NCBI GenBank assembly: GCA_963818445.1
Contig: CAWFSG010000014.1
Span: 1-64,000, forward strand
DNA: 64,000 nucleotides
Source: Prado023 sp963818445
GTDB lineage: Bacteria > Actinomycetota > Actinomycetes > S36-B12 > CAIYMF01
Direction: 5' to 3'
Under the pieces are notes generated by a model. That model saw only the letters and a program-made list of their open reading frames with translations. It was not told the origin of the DNA and made no database searches. Of this stretch, positions 17,820 through 27,501 are shown in pieces (within the stretch, counting starts at the first letter, position 1; each line of letters begins with the position of its first letter). A program made the translations under genes and the position numbers.

Positions 17820-19376
17820 CCTCCAGTCGGGGCTCACGGCGGGTGCCGGTGCCACGTGGTGCAGCACGGACAGGTTCAGCACCCATGAGGGCAGGGCCAC
17901 AGCGGAGCCCACCACCTCGAGCAGGAAGGACGCCGCGACCAGGGTGTAGGTCAGCGTCACCGCCATCCGGGGGATCAGCCCGTGGGCCAGCGTCCCCGCG
18001 CCGAGGACGAACACCGCAGCGGGGATCGTGTTCGCCCCCGCCGCGGCGAGGTCGCCCACCCCGACGCCCAGGCCCCCGGCGTTGCCCGCGGCCCAGGTGC
18101 CGAGGACCGCAGCCGAGCCCGCGAGCAGCAGCACGCCGACGGACACCATCAACCTCCCGGCCAGCCAACGTCCCGCGGCCCACCGGGCGGACCAGGAGGT
18201 TGTCCAACCTGCTGGCTGCCTCCTCCTCGCGCGTGGCCGCGACCTGGCCCGCCGCGGCCGTGGTCAGCGCGAGGGCGATGAAGACGAAGGAGACCCCGAC
18301 GTAGGCCCGCGTGCCGGACTCCTCGATCCCCAGCTGTCCCAGCAGGTCCCCGCCGGTGGAGTCCGACATGGCCTGCGCCGCGGTCCGCGCCACCAACCCG
18401 ACCAGCATCCCGAACAGCGCAAGGCCCAGCGCCCAGGCCAGGGCCGGGCCCTGGGCCAGTCGGACGGCCAGCCCCAGCGGGCTGCCCAAGAGCCTGGTCC
18501 GGGCCCGCCGGGCACCTGCCTCGGCCAACAAGCCCGCCCCCGTGTCCCGTGCCCCCACCAGCGTCCACGCGAGCGTCCCGAGTGCAAGGGCCTACCGCGT
18601 AGGGCAAGCAGGATCGGCAGCAGGTGCGGCTCGGTCAACGGGTGGGCCAGTTCCAGCCAGCCCAGGGGGGTGGCCCAGCGCAGCCATCGCAGGCTCTCCG
18701 AGGAGTCGGCGACCACCCGGATCAGGTAGCTCGCCCCGAGGACGGCGGCGGCCATCCCCGCCGCCCGGCGACGGGTGTCGGCCACCTGCGAGGTCACCGC
18801 CCCCACCCCGACCATCACCGCCGGGGTGCTCACCACGGTGACTGCGAGCAGGACAGCCCGGTCCGTTCCGAGGTCCCCCCCGGCGCCGAGAGTCATGCCG
18901 ACCACGGTGACCAGGAGCATCAGCCCCGTCGATGCAGCGATCCCGAGCAGGCTGGCGCGTGTGGCCCCCGGCCGCGTGATCGGTCCGGCCAGCACCACCT
19001 CGGCCCGCCCCTCGTCCTCCTCGCCGCGCAGGATCCGGGTCACCGCGAAGATCGCCCACACCGCCCCGACGAGGGCCAGCACGAGGACGACCCGCCACTC
19101 GGTGAAGCCGGCGACGGTCTCCAACGACCGGGTCTCCCCGAACAGTGCCGTGAGCCCAGGGTTGGACCCGATACTGCGCGCCAGGGTCACCCGGTCAGCC
19201 GGGTCCGGGTAGGCCGCCACGTACCCGATCACCGCCGTCACGGTGACCAGGACATTCGCCACGGCGACTGCCACGGCACCCTTCCACGTCCGGCGCAGCG
19301 CGAGCCGGGACACCATCGACCCGGCGCCGGTCCGCCTCGGGGCGCCAGCCACGGCCGGCGCCGTTCCCGCCGTCAC
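17733..19376 (-). CDS. ABC-2 type exporter permease (two frameshifts)
   Basis: About 548 codons and roughly twelve membrane segments, the size of the actinobacterial exporter permeases annotated as polyketide-antibiotic exporters. The N-terminal half reads cleanly to about 18600. A middle piece from 18558 starts with ARRARTRLLGSPLGLAVRLAQ and the last piece from 18152 ends LRRRDVESA. Frame changes occur near 18595 and near 18165. The start is GTG at 19374-19376, overlapping the stop of the ATPase gene as GTGA. Both breaks fall in GC-rich runs, and conserved hydrophobic segments continue across them, so read error is likely. Confidence 0.78.
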
Positions 19377-20257
19377 GGTGCCGACCCGTAGTGGGTCAGG
19401 AACAGCTCCTCCAGCGAGGGCTCACGGCTGATCAGGCGGGAGGCACCAGCCTCCGCGAGGACCTGCAGCAGGGGAGCCACGGGCCCGTCGACCTGGCAGC
19501 GCAGCGTCCCGGCCTCCACCGTGACGTCCCACACCCCGGGCACTGCACGAACGTCAGGCACAGGACGGCCGTCGAAGGAGGCCTCGACGCTCAGCGCGGA
19601 GCGCAGCCGCATCGAGTCCAACGAGCCGACCTCGACCAGCCGCCCGGAGCGCAGGATCCCCACCCGACCGCACAGGGCCTCCACCTCGGCCAGCACGTGG
19701 GAGGACAGGAACACCGTCTGCCCCGCGGCCTGGGCGTCGCGGATGCAGCCTCGGAACACCTGCTCCATCAACGGATCCAGACCCGCCGTGGGCTCATCGA
19801 GGACGAGCAGCTCAGCGCGGGTCATCAGGGCGGCGATCAGGGACAGCTTCTGCCGGTTGCCCTTGGAATAGGCCCGCACGCGCTTACCCGGATCCAGCTC
19901 GAAGCGTTCGACCAGCTCATCGCGATAGGCCGCGTCCACAGTGCCGTGGATCCGGCCCAGCAGGTGCAGCGTCTCGGCACCGGTCAGCGCGGGCCAGAGC
20001 GCGGCATCACCGGGAACGTACGCCAGGCGTCGGTGGATCGCCACGGTGTCGCGCTGGGCATCCCCGCCGAGGACCTCGGCCCTCCCGGACGTGGGACGGA
20101 TCAGGCCCAGCAGCAGGCGGATCGTCGTGGTCTTGCCGGACCCGTTGGGGCCCAGGTAGCCGAACACCTCACCCGCCCCAACCTCCAGGTCGAGGTCCAC
20201 CAGGGCGGGTGACCCGCCGTAGTGCTTGGTCAGGCGCTCGGTCCGGATGACAGCCAC
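19373..20257 (-). CDS. ABC transporter ATP-binding protein
   Basis: 294 residues. Walker A GPNGSGKTT, signature YSKGNRQKLSL (deviant SGGQ), Walker B LLVLDEP with D-loop TAGLDP, and switch His in LSSHV. The C-terminal extension of ~80 residues (residues ~215-294) is typical of drug or lipid exporter ATPases of the DrrA/CcmA group. It powers the permease encoded just downstream, with a 3-nt GTGA overlap. The start is taken as GTG at 20255-20257 because the family N-terminus (IRTERLTKHYGG) follows at once. Confidence 0.9.
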   Translation of the reverse strand: MAVIRTERLTKHYGGSPALVDLDLEVGAGEVFGYLGPNGSGKTTTIRLLLGLIRPTSGRAEVLGGDAQRDTVAIHRRLAYVPGDAALWPALTGAETLHLLGRIHGTVDAAYRDELVERFELDPGKRVRAYSKGNRQKLSLIAALMTRAELLVLDEPTAGLDPLMEQVFRGCIRDAQAAGQTVFLSSHVLAEVEALCGRVGILRSGRLVEVGSLDSMRLRSALSVEASFDGRPVPDVRAVPGVWDVTVEAGTLRCQVDGPVAPLLQVLAEAGASRLISREPSLEELFLTHYGSAP

Positions 20258-20464
20258 ACACCAACGTCTACCACGCGGGGGCGCTGCAGAACCCAACCGC
20301 ATGGATGCAACGCAGAGGGTGCCGCAGGAGAACCACGGACCAGTCAGGGCGCTCGTGGTCATGGTCCTGGGGTTCCGCTGACGATCGCGCCCCCGGACTT
20401 GCCGGTGTTCCAGGCACCGTGACGCACGGCTGCCGCCGGGGCATGATGGTCCTGGAGGTGCCCG

Positions 20465-21202
20465 ATGCTGCGTGACCTCGATGTGGGGACCGGGGGAGAT
20501 CGGGTGCTGGTGCTCCTGCCGGGTTTCGTCACCCCGGCGCGTTCCTACACCGGCTTGGTCAGCCCCCTGGTCGTATCCGATCCCGGGTTGCGGGTGGTCG
20601 TCCCCCAGTTGTACGGCATCGGCCCAGGGGTGCTCACGGGTCGGTACTCGGTGGCCCAGGAGGTGCTGGAGGCGGTGGACCTGGTTGCGGACCTCGCCCG
20701 GCGGGGGGCGCCGGTGTGGTTGGCTGGCCACTCGCGGGGAGGGCTGGCAGCGTGGCTGGCAGCCGAGGCCCTCGAGGAGTACGCCCGGCCTGCGGGCCTG
20801 GTCCTGATCGACCCGGTGGACACCGCAGGTCCCCGATCGGTGGTGACGCGACTCCCGCGGTTCTCCCTGGAATGCCTGGTGATCGGCGCCGGGATCGGCT
20901 CCCGGTGTGCTCCCGTGGGGGTGAACCACGAGCGGTTCGCCGCCGCAGCGCCGCGCCGGATCCACGCCACGGTCCCGGGGTGCGGGCACGCTGATGTGCT
21001 GACGGGTCGGGCGCTGCGCTGGGGTCGGACGCTGTGCGCGGGGGGACCGGACCCGCAGCGCGCCCGTGCCACGGTGACCGCGCTGATCTCGGCCCATCTG
21101 CGTGGAGAACTCGAACCGCACCTCGTCGTTCCGGGGCCCGAGATGGGCAACCCCAGCCTGGGCCGTGACGACCGGTGGCCCACTGCGGTTGTCTGGCACT
21201 GA
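20465..21202 (+). CDS. Alpha/beta hydrolase (chlorophyllase-like fold)
   Basis: 245 residues, no signal peptide. Nucleophile elbow GHSRGG near residue 89, acidic residue in LVLIDPVD near residue 120, and catalytic His in GCGHADVL near residue 180. The GHSRGG plus DP pattern recalls chlorophyllase- and dienelactone-type esterases, but the substrate is unknown. It stands alone between the divergent ABC operon and the SulP gene; the 207-bp gap at 20258-20464 shows only a weak GGAGG ribosome site. Confidence 0.8.
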   Translation: MLRDLDVGTGGDRVLVLLPGFVTPARSYTGLVSPLVVSDPGLRVVVPQLYGIGPGVLTGRYSVAQEVLEAVDLVADLARRGAPVWLAGHSRGGLAAWLAAEALEEYARPAGLVLIDPVDTAGPRSVVTRLPRFSLECLVIGAGIGSRCAPVGVNHERFAAAAPRRIHATVPGCGHADVLTGRALRWGRTLCAGGPDPQRARATVTALISAHLRGELEPHLVVPGPEMGNPSLGRDDRWPTAVVWH

Positions 21203-21306
21203 GACGGCAACCTCAGCCCGGCGTTCTCACTGGCGCAGCCGTGCCGGTGGCCACGCGGCTTGTCGCTGAACATCACTGGCCTGCCCGGGTCTAGCCTGAA
21301 ATGGTC

Positions 21307-23241
21307 ATGGCCACTCGTGTGCAGAAGCCCGCACACCTCGGCGAGCAGCCCCGTGAATGGCTGCCCGTCCGGCGGTGGATGCCCACGTACCAGCGCCGTT
21401 GGCTCAAGGGGGATCTGATCGCCGGGTCGGTCGTTGCAGCCCTGGCGATCCCGCAGTCCCTGGGTTATGCCAGCATCGCCGGGCTGCCCGTGCAGGTCGG
21501 CCTCTACTCGCTGCCCACTGTGCTGATCTGTTACGCCCTGCTGGGGTCGTCCCGGTTGCTGATCGTCGGACCGGTGTCGACGGTTGCGTTGCTCACCGGC
21601 ACCCTCATCGCGGGGTTCAAGCCCGAGAGCCAGCAGGAGGCGATGGCCCTGGCCGCCGGTATGGCAATCGCGGCGGGCCTCGTCCTGATGCTGGCCAGCG
21701 TGCTGCGCATCGGCTGGGTGGCTGAGTTCCTGTCCAAGCCGATCGTGACCGGATTCGTCCTCGGGCTGACGATCCTGGTGATCCTCGGTGAGCTGCCCAA
21801 CATCCTGGGCATCCCCGGGCCGGCCACCTCGGACGTCACCGCGCGCATCAAGAACCTGGCCACCGGACTGGACGACATCCATCCACAGACCGTTGCGGTC
21901 GGTGTCATCTCGCTGGCGTTGATGTTCGGCGGCACCAAGTTGGCTCCGAAGGTGCCGTGGGCGTTGGTGACCCTGATGGTCGGCCTGATCGCGTCGAACG
22001 TCCTGGACCTGGCTGCTGACGGAGTCCGGGTCGTGGGCACCGTGCCCCAGGGACTCCCGACGCCGGCGCTGCCCGGGATCCCGGTGTCCGACTGGGGCCA
22101 GATCGTCCTCGCGGGGGCCGCGGTGGCGTTCGTGGGCCTGGCCGAAGGGCTGAGCGCTGCCCGGCTGTACGCCACGGAGGATGCCCGGGTCGACGCGAGC
22201 CAGGAGCTCCTCGCGGTCGGCGTCGGGAACGTGAGCTCGGGGATCTTCGGGGGCTTCGGCGTTGCCGGGAGCCTGTCCAAGACCGCCACGGTGGACCGTG
22301 CGGGTGGGCGCTCGCAGGTGGCCGGGTTGACCACGGCCTTCCTCGCCCTGGCGACCATCCTGTTCCTGGCGCCGCTACTCTCAGCGCTGCCCAAGGCGAC
22401 GCTGTCGGCGATCGTGATCCACGCCGTGTGGGGGCTGCTGGACTTCAAGTCGATGCGCCGGTACGCGTTCCTGCGCGTCAACGACGTCGTCGCGGCCACT
22501 GTGGCCGCCCTCGGCGTCCTGGTGTTCGGCCCGCTGCAGGGCTTGCTGCTGGCCATCACCCTGTCGGTGTTCGGACTGGTCTACCGGTCCAGCCGGGTGG
22601 ACGTCGAGGTCATGGGACGGATCCCCGGGGAGAAGGCCGGCTGGGGCGGCATGCGCAACCACCCCGAGCGCCATCCGGTGAAGGGGATCCTGGTCCTGCG
22701 GGTGGACGTGCCGCTGTTCTGGGTCAACTCGGCCTCGATCAAGGACGCGATCCTCACCCGGGTCGACGGCGCCCGGGAGTTCGTGGACGAGGAGATCGTG
22801 GCGGTCGTCGTCGACATCGAGGGCACCAACCAGATCGACACCACCACCATCGACATGCTCGAGTCGCTGCTGGCCGCCCTGCGGGAACGGTGCGTTGACC
22901 TGTACCTCGTGCGGGTGATGTACCCGGTCCGGGTGATCCTGCGCCGAGCGGGCTTCGTGGCCAAGATCGGCGAGGACCACATGTGGCACACGATCAGCCA
23001 GGGGGTCCGTGAGGCCCGGATCCACTACGGGCTCAAGGAGGGCGTCGTCGACGCCTCCGGGGGCTACGACAGCGCGGCCGAGGAGCACGAGCCGCGGATC
23101 GTGCCCACCTACTTCGCCGACTCCAGGGTCAACCCCGAGGAGTCCCACGACGCCGAGTTCGAGGACGGGACGCCGCTCGAGGACGGGACGCACGTCGAGG
23201 ACGGGACGCACGTCGAGGACGACCGGTCCCTGACGGAGTAG
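21307..23241 (+). CDS. SulP-family anion transporter with STAS domain, paralogue 1
   Basis: 644 residues. About a dozen membrane segments with SulP signatures (AIPQSLGYASIAGLPVQVGL, GPVSTVALLTGTL), then a cytoplasmic STAS domain (VVVDIEGTNQIDTTTIDML). It transports sulphate, bicarbonate or another anion; the substrate cannot be told. The C-terminal tail is acidic with an internal repeat (EDGTHVEDGTHVED). The ATG at 21307 is chosen over 21301 because the paralogue at 40027 has the same -10 element (TAGCCT) at the same 9-nt distance and the same N-terminal sequence. The RegX3-like gene follows on the other strand. Confidence 0.92.
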   Translation: MATRVQKPAHLGEQPREWLPVRRWMPTYQRRWLKGDLIAGSVVAALAIPQSLGYASIAGLPVQVGLYSLPTVLICYALLGSSRLLIVGPVSTVALLTGTLIAGFKPESQQEAMALAAGMAIAAGLVLMLASVLRIGWVAEFLSKPIVTGFVLGLTILVILGELPNILGIPGPATSDVTARIKNLATGLDDIHPQTVAVGVISLALMFGGTKLAPKVPWALVTLMVGLIASNVLDLAADGVRVVGTVPQGLPTPALPGIPVSDWGQIVLAGAAVAFVGLAEGLSAARLYATEDARVDASQELLAVGVGNVSSGIFGGFGVAGSLSKTATVDRAGGRSQVAGLTTAFLALATILFLAPLLSALPKATLSAIVIHAVWGLLDFKSMRRYAFLRVNDVVAATVAALGVLVFGPLQGLLLAITLSVFGLVYRSSRVDVEVMGRIPGEKAGWGGMRNHPERHPVKGILVLRVDVPLFWVNSASIKDAILTRVDGAREFVDEEIVAVVVDIEGTNQIDTTTIDMLESLLAALRERCVDLYLVRVMYPVRVILRRAGFVAKIGEDHMWHTISQGVREARIHYGLKEGVVDASGGYDSAAEEHEPRIVPTYFADSRVNPEESHDAEFEDGTPLEDGTHVEDGTHVEDDRSLTE

Positions 23242-23250
23242 TGCCTGGGG

Positions 23251-23931
23251 TCAGGGGTCGAACCGGTACCCGAGACCTCTGATCGTGATCAGGTGCCGGG
23301 GGTGCGCGTGATCGGGTTCGATCTTGGCGCGCAGTCTCTTGATGTGGACATCGAGGGTCTTGTTGTCCCAGGCGCGGTCGGTACCCCAGATGCGGTCATA
23401 CAGCTGACCCCGGGTCATCACCCGTCCGGCGTTGCGGACCAGCGTCTCCAGCAACTCGAACTCCTTGAGCGCCATCGGCACCCGGCGGCCGTTCACGGTG
23501 ACCGTGTGGCGGTCGGTGTCGATGCAGACCGGTCCCTCGGTGAGCACGCTGGGAGGCAAGTGGGCCGGTGCTGGGGTTGCGCGTCGGATGACCGCGTGGA
23601 TCCGGGCCAGCAGTTCGGCGTGGGAGTACGGCTTGGTGACGTAATCATCGGCGCCCATCTCCAGGCCCACGACCTTGTCGGTCTCGGTGTCCCGGGCGGT
23701 CACCATGATGATCGGCACGTCCGAGGAGTTCCGGATTGTGGTGCACACGTCCAGTCCGGACATGCCGGGCAGCATCACGTCGAGCAGGACCACGTCGGGA
23801 GCGATCCGGTGGAACATGTGGAGGGCGTCCTGCCCCGTCGTCGCGACCTCCACGTCGAAACCGTCGCGGCGCAGCAGGTAGGACAACGCCTCGGAGAACG
23901 CCGGCTCGTCCTCGACGAGGAGGACCTTCAT
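23251..23931 (-). CDS. OmpR-family response regulator, RegX3-like
   Basis: 226 residues. Receiver domain with phospho-acceptor D51 (VVLLDVMLPGMSG), Thr in VTARD and conserved K100 (YVTKPY), then a winged-helix DNA-binding domain (TRGQLYDRIWG; LDVHIKRLRAKIE). Closest in pattern to RegX3, the actinobacterial phosphate-response regulator. ATG at 23929-23931 follows a GGGGAGG ribosome site. No sensor kinase is adjacent. PHO-box-like repeats at 24004-24019 upstream suggest autoregulation. Confidence 0.88.
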   Translation of the reverse strand: MKVLLVEDEPAFSEALSYLLRRDGFDVEVATTGQDALHMFHRIAPDVVLLDVMLPGMSGLDVCTTIRNSSDVPIIMVTARDTETDKVVGLEMGADDYVTKPYSHAELLARIHAVIRRATPAPAHLPPSVLTEGPVCIDTDRHTVTVNGRRVPMALKEFELLETLVRNAGRVMTRGQLYDRIWGTDRAWDNKTLDVHIKRLRAKIEPDHAHPRHLITIRGLGYRFDP

Positions 23932-24003
23932 CAGCTCACCTCCCCGTTCACCCAGGACCAGACCACGGTATGGACCGCACCCGGGGAAGTCACGGGGGAG
24001 GCG

Positions 24004-24019
24004 TGAACACGGCATGAAC
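24004..24019 (-). promoter_or_regulatory. PHO-box-like direct repeat upstream of the RegX3-like gene
   Basis: On the minus strand two GTTCA units lie exactly 11 nt apart (GTTCATGCCGTGTTCACG). This is the unit and period of the actinobacterial PHO box bound by PhoP/RegX3 regulators. It is 70-90 bp before the start codon. Confidence 0.55.
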
Positions 24020-24122
24020 GCTGGGTGATCACTGGAACCAGTGACTGACCAGGCCTCGCCAGGCCCACGATCTGCGAAGCGGCCCGGGACGCCACCAGCG
24101 CCACTGGGTCAGGGGCGCCGGG

Positions 24123-24554
24123 TCAACTCGTGGGGGCGGTCCGGCGCAGGAGGGCGTGGATCCTGGCGCGCAGTTCGGCGATGGAGAACGGCTTGGTCAG
24201 GTAGTCGTCGGCGCCGGCCTCGAGGCCGACGACCTTCTCGAGTTCGGCGGCACGGGCGGTGACCATGATGATCGGCACGTTCGAGGTTCGGCGGATGGTG
24301 CGGCAGACCTCGAGCCCGTTGAGGCCGGGGAGCATGAGGTCCAGCAGGATCAGGTCCGGTGCCTGGGTCTGGAACGCGTCCAGCCCGCGGGGGCCGGTGT
24401 CGGCCAGGGCCACCTGGAACCCGTCGTCGCGCAGCAGGTAGGCGATCGCCTCGGCGATCGCCGGTTCGTCCTCCACGATGAGCACGGTCGCCGGGCCTGT
24501 GGTTCGGGTCCACCGCGCCTCGCTGCCGGTGCTGCCTGGCTGGAGGGTGGGCAC
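24123..24554 (-). CDS. Stand-alone receiver-domain response regulator
   Basis: 143 residues. A single CheY-like receiver: acidic pair VEDEP, phospho-acceptor near D72 (LILLDLMLPGLNG), VTARA and YLTKPF. It closely resembles the receiver of the adjacent RegX3-like protein but has no output domain; the stop comes right after the receiver. The GTG start is 4 nt after the LOG-family stop, so the two form an operon. A role as phosphate sink or partner in the same phosphorelay is possible. The first ~22 residues are an unstructured lead. Confidence 0.82.
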   Translation of the reverse strand: MPTLQPGSTGSEARWTRTTGPATVLIVEDEPAIAEAIAYLLRDDGFQVALADTGPRGLDAFQTQAPDLILLDLMLPGLNGLEVCRTIRRTSNVPIIMVTARAAELEKVVGLEAGADDYLTKPFSIAELRARIHALLRRTAPTS

Positions 24555-24558
24555 CTGG

Positions 24559-25393
24559 TCACATCCCGTCGGAGGTGTCGAGGTCCGCCGGCCTCGGGCC
24601 TGTGGGCTGGGCGTGGTTCGCGGTGAGGATGATCTCCACGGCCTCGTGGGGGTCGTCGGTGAGGTGCACCAGGTCCAGGTCGCGCATGGAGATCCGCCCG
24701 GAGGTGGCCATCGTCGACCACAGCCAGGCCAGCAGGCCCGACCAGTACTCGCGGCCCATCAGGACCACGGGGAAGCGGGTGACCTTGGAGGTCTGGACCA
24801 GGGTGAGCGCCTCGAACAGCTCGTCGAGGGTGCCGAACCCGCCGGGCAGGACCACGAACCCCTGGGAGTACTTGACGAACATGGTCTTGCGGGCGAAGAA
24901 GTAGCGGAAGTTGATGCCCAGGTCGACCCATTCGTTGAGGCCCTGCTCGAAGGGCAGCTCGATGCCCAGCCCGACGGACACGCCGCCCGGCCTGGCAGGC
25001 GCCCTTGTTGCCGGCCTCCATGATCCCCGGCCCGCCACCGGTGATCACCGCATAGCCGGCGCCGGCGAGCCCGGCGGCGACCTGCTCGGCCAGTGCGTAG
25101 TGCGGGTCGGAGGGGTCGGTGCGGGCCGACCCGAAGATGCTCACCGCCGGGCCGAGAGTGGCCAGCGCCCCGAAGCCCTCCACGAACTCGGCCTGGATGC
25201 GCAGCACCCGCCAGGGATCGGTGTGCACCCACTCCCCGGCGTCCATGGTGTCCAGCAGCCGCTGGTCGGTCGTGGTCGCCTGCACCTGGCCCCGGCGCAG
25301 CAGCACCGGGCCCTTGTGCTTGGTCACTTCCTGGGGCGCTGGCTCGGCGGGGTCCTCGACCCACGGGTCCTGTTCGATCATCTCTGTGGTCAT
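24559..25393 (-). CDS. LOG-family (TIGR00730) nucleotide hydrolase (frameshift near 24990)
   Basis: About 278 codons. The Rossmann-type fold shows ITGGGPGIMEAGNKGA and LPGGFGTLDELFEALT, the two signature motifs of LOG/lysine-decarboxylase-like proteins, which release free bases from cytokinin-type or other nucleoside monophosphates. The N-terminal frame starts at ATG 25393 with -10 TACCGT exactly 7 nt before it. An indel near 24990 in a GC run moves the second half to another frame, which reads through to a stop at 24559. A long N-terminal extension (about 70 residues) matches the larger actinobacterial members. Confidence 0.82.
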
Positions 25394-25612
25394 GCCCCGC
25401 ACGGTAGGGCCGCCGGGCAGTCCTGCAGGGGGCCGCGCGGAGTCGTGTCGGCCAACCCTGGGCGAAGTCCCGGGGGACCGACATCCCTGGGGAACCCCGG
25501 CCGCGGTGATAACGCCTACCACAAGGGCGCTTCCGGGCCCGGTGCATCACACGATCCGGCCCTGTTGCCGGGCGTCCTCAACTGTTCATCTTCGGCCCCT
25601 ATGGTGCAGACC

Positions 25613-25816
25613 ATGGCAGAGCAGAATGGCAAGACCGAGAAGAAGCTGTACACCGACTGGCGCGAGGCCGAGGCGCGGTATGCCGAGGTCCTGGCCGCGT
25701 TCGGTGGCGACGGCCCGCCGGCGAAGGTGAAGAAGGAGTCCGCCCTGGTGTTGTCCAAGGCGCGCAACAAGGCCGACCAGGCACGGGACAAGTTCTTCAA
25801 GCGGGCCCTGAAGTAG
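25613..25816 (+). CDS. Small charged hypothetical protein
   Basis: 67 residues, rich in Lys, Glu and Ala, predicted helical with likely coiled coil (EAEARYAEVLAAFGG; KARNKADQARDKFFK). No known domain. The start is supported by a -10 element TATGGT at 25600-25605 lying exactly 7 nt before ATG, as in other leaderless genes here. It is convergent with corA, with a 12-bp gap. Function unknown. Confidence 0.7.
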   Translation: MAEQNGKTEKKLYTDWREAEARYAEVLAAFGGDGPPAKVKKESALVLSKARNKADQARDKFFKRALK

Positions 25817-25828
25817 CCGGGTGCGCGG

Positions 25829-26995
25829 CTACAGCCAGTCGCGCCGCTTGAATACCACGTAGAGGCCCAGGCAGGTCGCGATCATGAGGGCCATGGCCAT
25901 GGTGAACCCGTTGGGGGAGTCCAGCCCGGGCATGCTGGCGAAGTTCATCCCGTAGGCGGTGCCGATCAGGGTGGGGGCGAACAGGATCGCGGCCCATGCC
26001 GAGATCTTCTTCACCTCGATGCCCTGGGCGTGACTGGCCTCGGTCAGGGCGCGCATCTCCTCGTTCTGCTTCTGCGCGACCAGGGTCGCGTTCACGGTGA
26101 GCATGTCGCGCAGGATCTGGCTGAACCCGTCCACCCGGTCGCAGACCTGCAGGTTGTGGTCGGCGACGTCGCGCAGGTAGCGGCGCATCTCCTCGTGGAC
26201 CTCGTACTTGTCGAAGCCGTCCTGCAGCCCCTGCAGCATCGTGTTCAGCGGATGGGTGGCGCGACGGAACTCGATCACCTCGCGGGACAGCTCGTAGATC
26301 CGCCGGGAGACGGCGGCGTCCCCGGAGAAGATCTCGGTCTCGATCTCGTCGATGTCGTTCTCCAGCCCGGCGACCACCGGGCCGTACCCGTCGACGACGC
26401 GGTCCAGGATCGAGTACAGGATCGCCTCCGGGCCCAGGGCCAGCAGGTCCGGTTCGCTCTCCATCCGCTCCCGCACCCCGGTCAGGTCCGGGGACTCGCT
26501 GTGGCGCATGCTGATCACGAAGTCCGGGCCCACGAACACGTGCAGCTCACCGAACTCCACCTCCTCGACGTCGTCGAGGTAGCGGGCCGCGTGCAGCACC
26601 ACGAACAGGGTGTCGCCATACCGCTCCAGCTTCGGGCGCTGATGGGCGGTGATCGCGTCCTCGACCGCCAGCTCGTGCAGGCCGAACTCGCGGGCCAGCA
26701 GGGCCACGTCGTCGTGGGAGGGCCGGTACAGCCCCACCCAGGCAATCGCACCGGGGTGCTTGCGCCGCGCGTCGAAGAGCTGCTGCAACGTCGAGCACGC
26801 CACGAGCCGCCGCCCGTCGCGGTAGAGGGACAGGTTCACCACCGAGGGCGGCTTCGCTCCTGCGGGGTTGACCGACTCAGTCGGGGTGGCGGGAGCTGCC
26901 ACATTCACTGACCGCCCGCCCCGGTGCAGCAGACCGGGGCGCAGCAGGCCGGCGTGGATGTTCGGGGGTCGGGTCGGTCCGACCGTCGCCATCAT
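25829..26995 (-). CDS. CorA-family divalent cation channel
   Basis: 388 residues. Large N-terminal cytoplasmic domain with long helices, then two C-terminal membrane helices with the signature YGMNF at the end of the first and the P-G-L loop (MPGLDSPNG). CorA pentamers carry Mg2+ and also Co2+ or Ni2+. Nickel or cobalt entry could matter for the CODH operon, but that is speculation. ATG at 26993-26995 follows AAGGGAG. The first ~55 residues are a Pro/Ala-rich lead that is not conserved in the family. Confidence 0.93.
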   Translation of the reverse strand: MMATVGPTRPPNIHAGLLRPGLLHRGGRSVNVAAPATPTESVNPAGAKPPSVVNLSLYRDGRRLVACSTLQQLFDARRKHPGAIAWVGLYRPSHDDVALLAREFGLHELAVEDAITAHQRPKLERYGDTLFVVLHAARYLDDVEEVEFGELHVFVGPDFVISMRHSESPDLTGVRERMESEPDLLALGPEAILYSILDRVVDGYGPVVAGLENDIDEIETEIFSGDAAVSRRIYELSREVIEFRRATHPLNTMLQGLQDGFDKYEVHEEMRRYLRDVADHNLQVCDRVDGFSQILRDMLTVNATLVAQKQNEEMRALTEASHAQGIEVKKISAWAAILFAPTLIGTAYGMNFASMPGLDSPNGFTMAMALMIATCLGLYVVFKRRDWL

Positions 26996-27050
26996 CGCTC
27001 CCTTCAGCTCGCCCTGAATCGCTGCGAGAGCGATACCCGTGGTTCCTGGA

Positions 27051-27266
27051 TCAGAGGAGCTCGGCGTGCACGCCGAGCTGGTGGTCGTGTGTCCCGCCGA
27101 GCACTCCCTGCTCCCACGCGTACACCGCTTTGGTGATCGTGGAGTGCACGCCTGCGTCCTCCGGGTCCTCGTCGGGCCACCAACCCCCGAGCCAGTCGAG
27201 CAGCTCATCGGGCGAGCCGATGAGCGTGCGGCCGGTCGCCAGGTGGGTCACGCGCAGCCGGGGCAT
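27051..27266 (-). CDS. Small hypothetical protein
   Basis: 71 residues (MPRLRVTHLATGRTLIG start; contains DWLGGWWPDEDPED). It carries three Trp residues and no membrane segment. The start is set by a -10 element TAGGGT at 27274-27279, exactly 7 nt before the ATG. I do not recognise a family. It lies 55 bp upstream of corA on the same strand and may be co-transcribed. Confidence 0.65.
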   Translation of the reverse strand: MPRLRVTHLATGRTLIGSPDELLDWLGGWWPDEDPEDAGVHSTITKAVYAWEQGVLGGTHDHQLGVHAELL

Positions 27267-27396
27267 GCCCGGCACCCTAGGACGGGTCGGTGGCGGCCAC
27301 GTTGACTCCAGGTGAACGGGCGACGACATCCCTACCGGACGGCGAGGGGGCACTCGGGGATCCGGGACCTCAGCCGGGGGGAATGCGACGACTCGG

Positions 27397-27412
27397 TGAA
27401 CTCTGGGCGAAC
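27397..27412. promoter_or_regulatory. PHO-box-like direct repeat upstream of the cNMP-binding gene
   Basis: TGAAC and CGAAC lie 11 nt apart (minus strand GTTCGCCCAGAGTTCACC). A further single TGAACGGG is at 27313. The repeat is about 90 bp before the start at 27502. Confidence 0.4.
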
Positions 27413-27501
27413 TCCGCGACCAGTGGCCGGCTTCCGACCGGATCTCTGGTCAATCGCGTAGTAGTTTCACTGGATCCCGGCCCCGAGTACGAAAGACGGT
27501 C

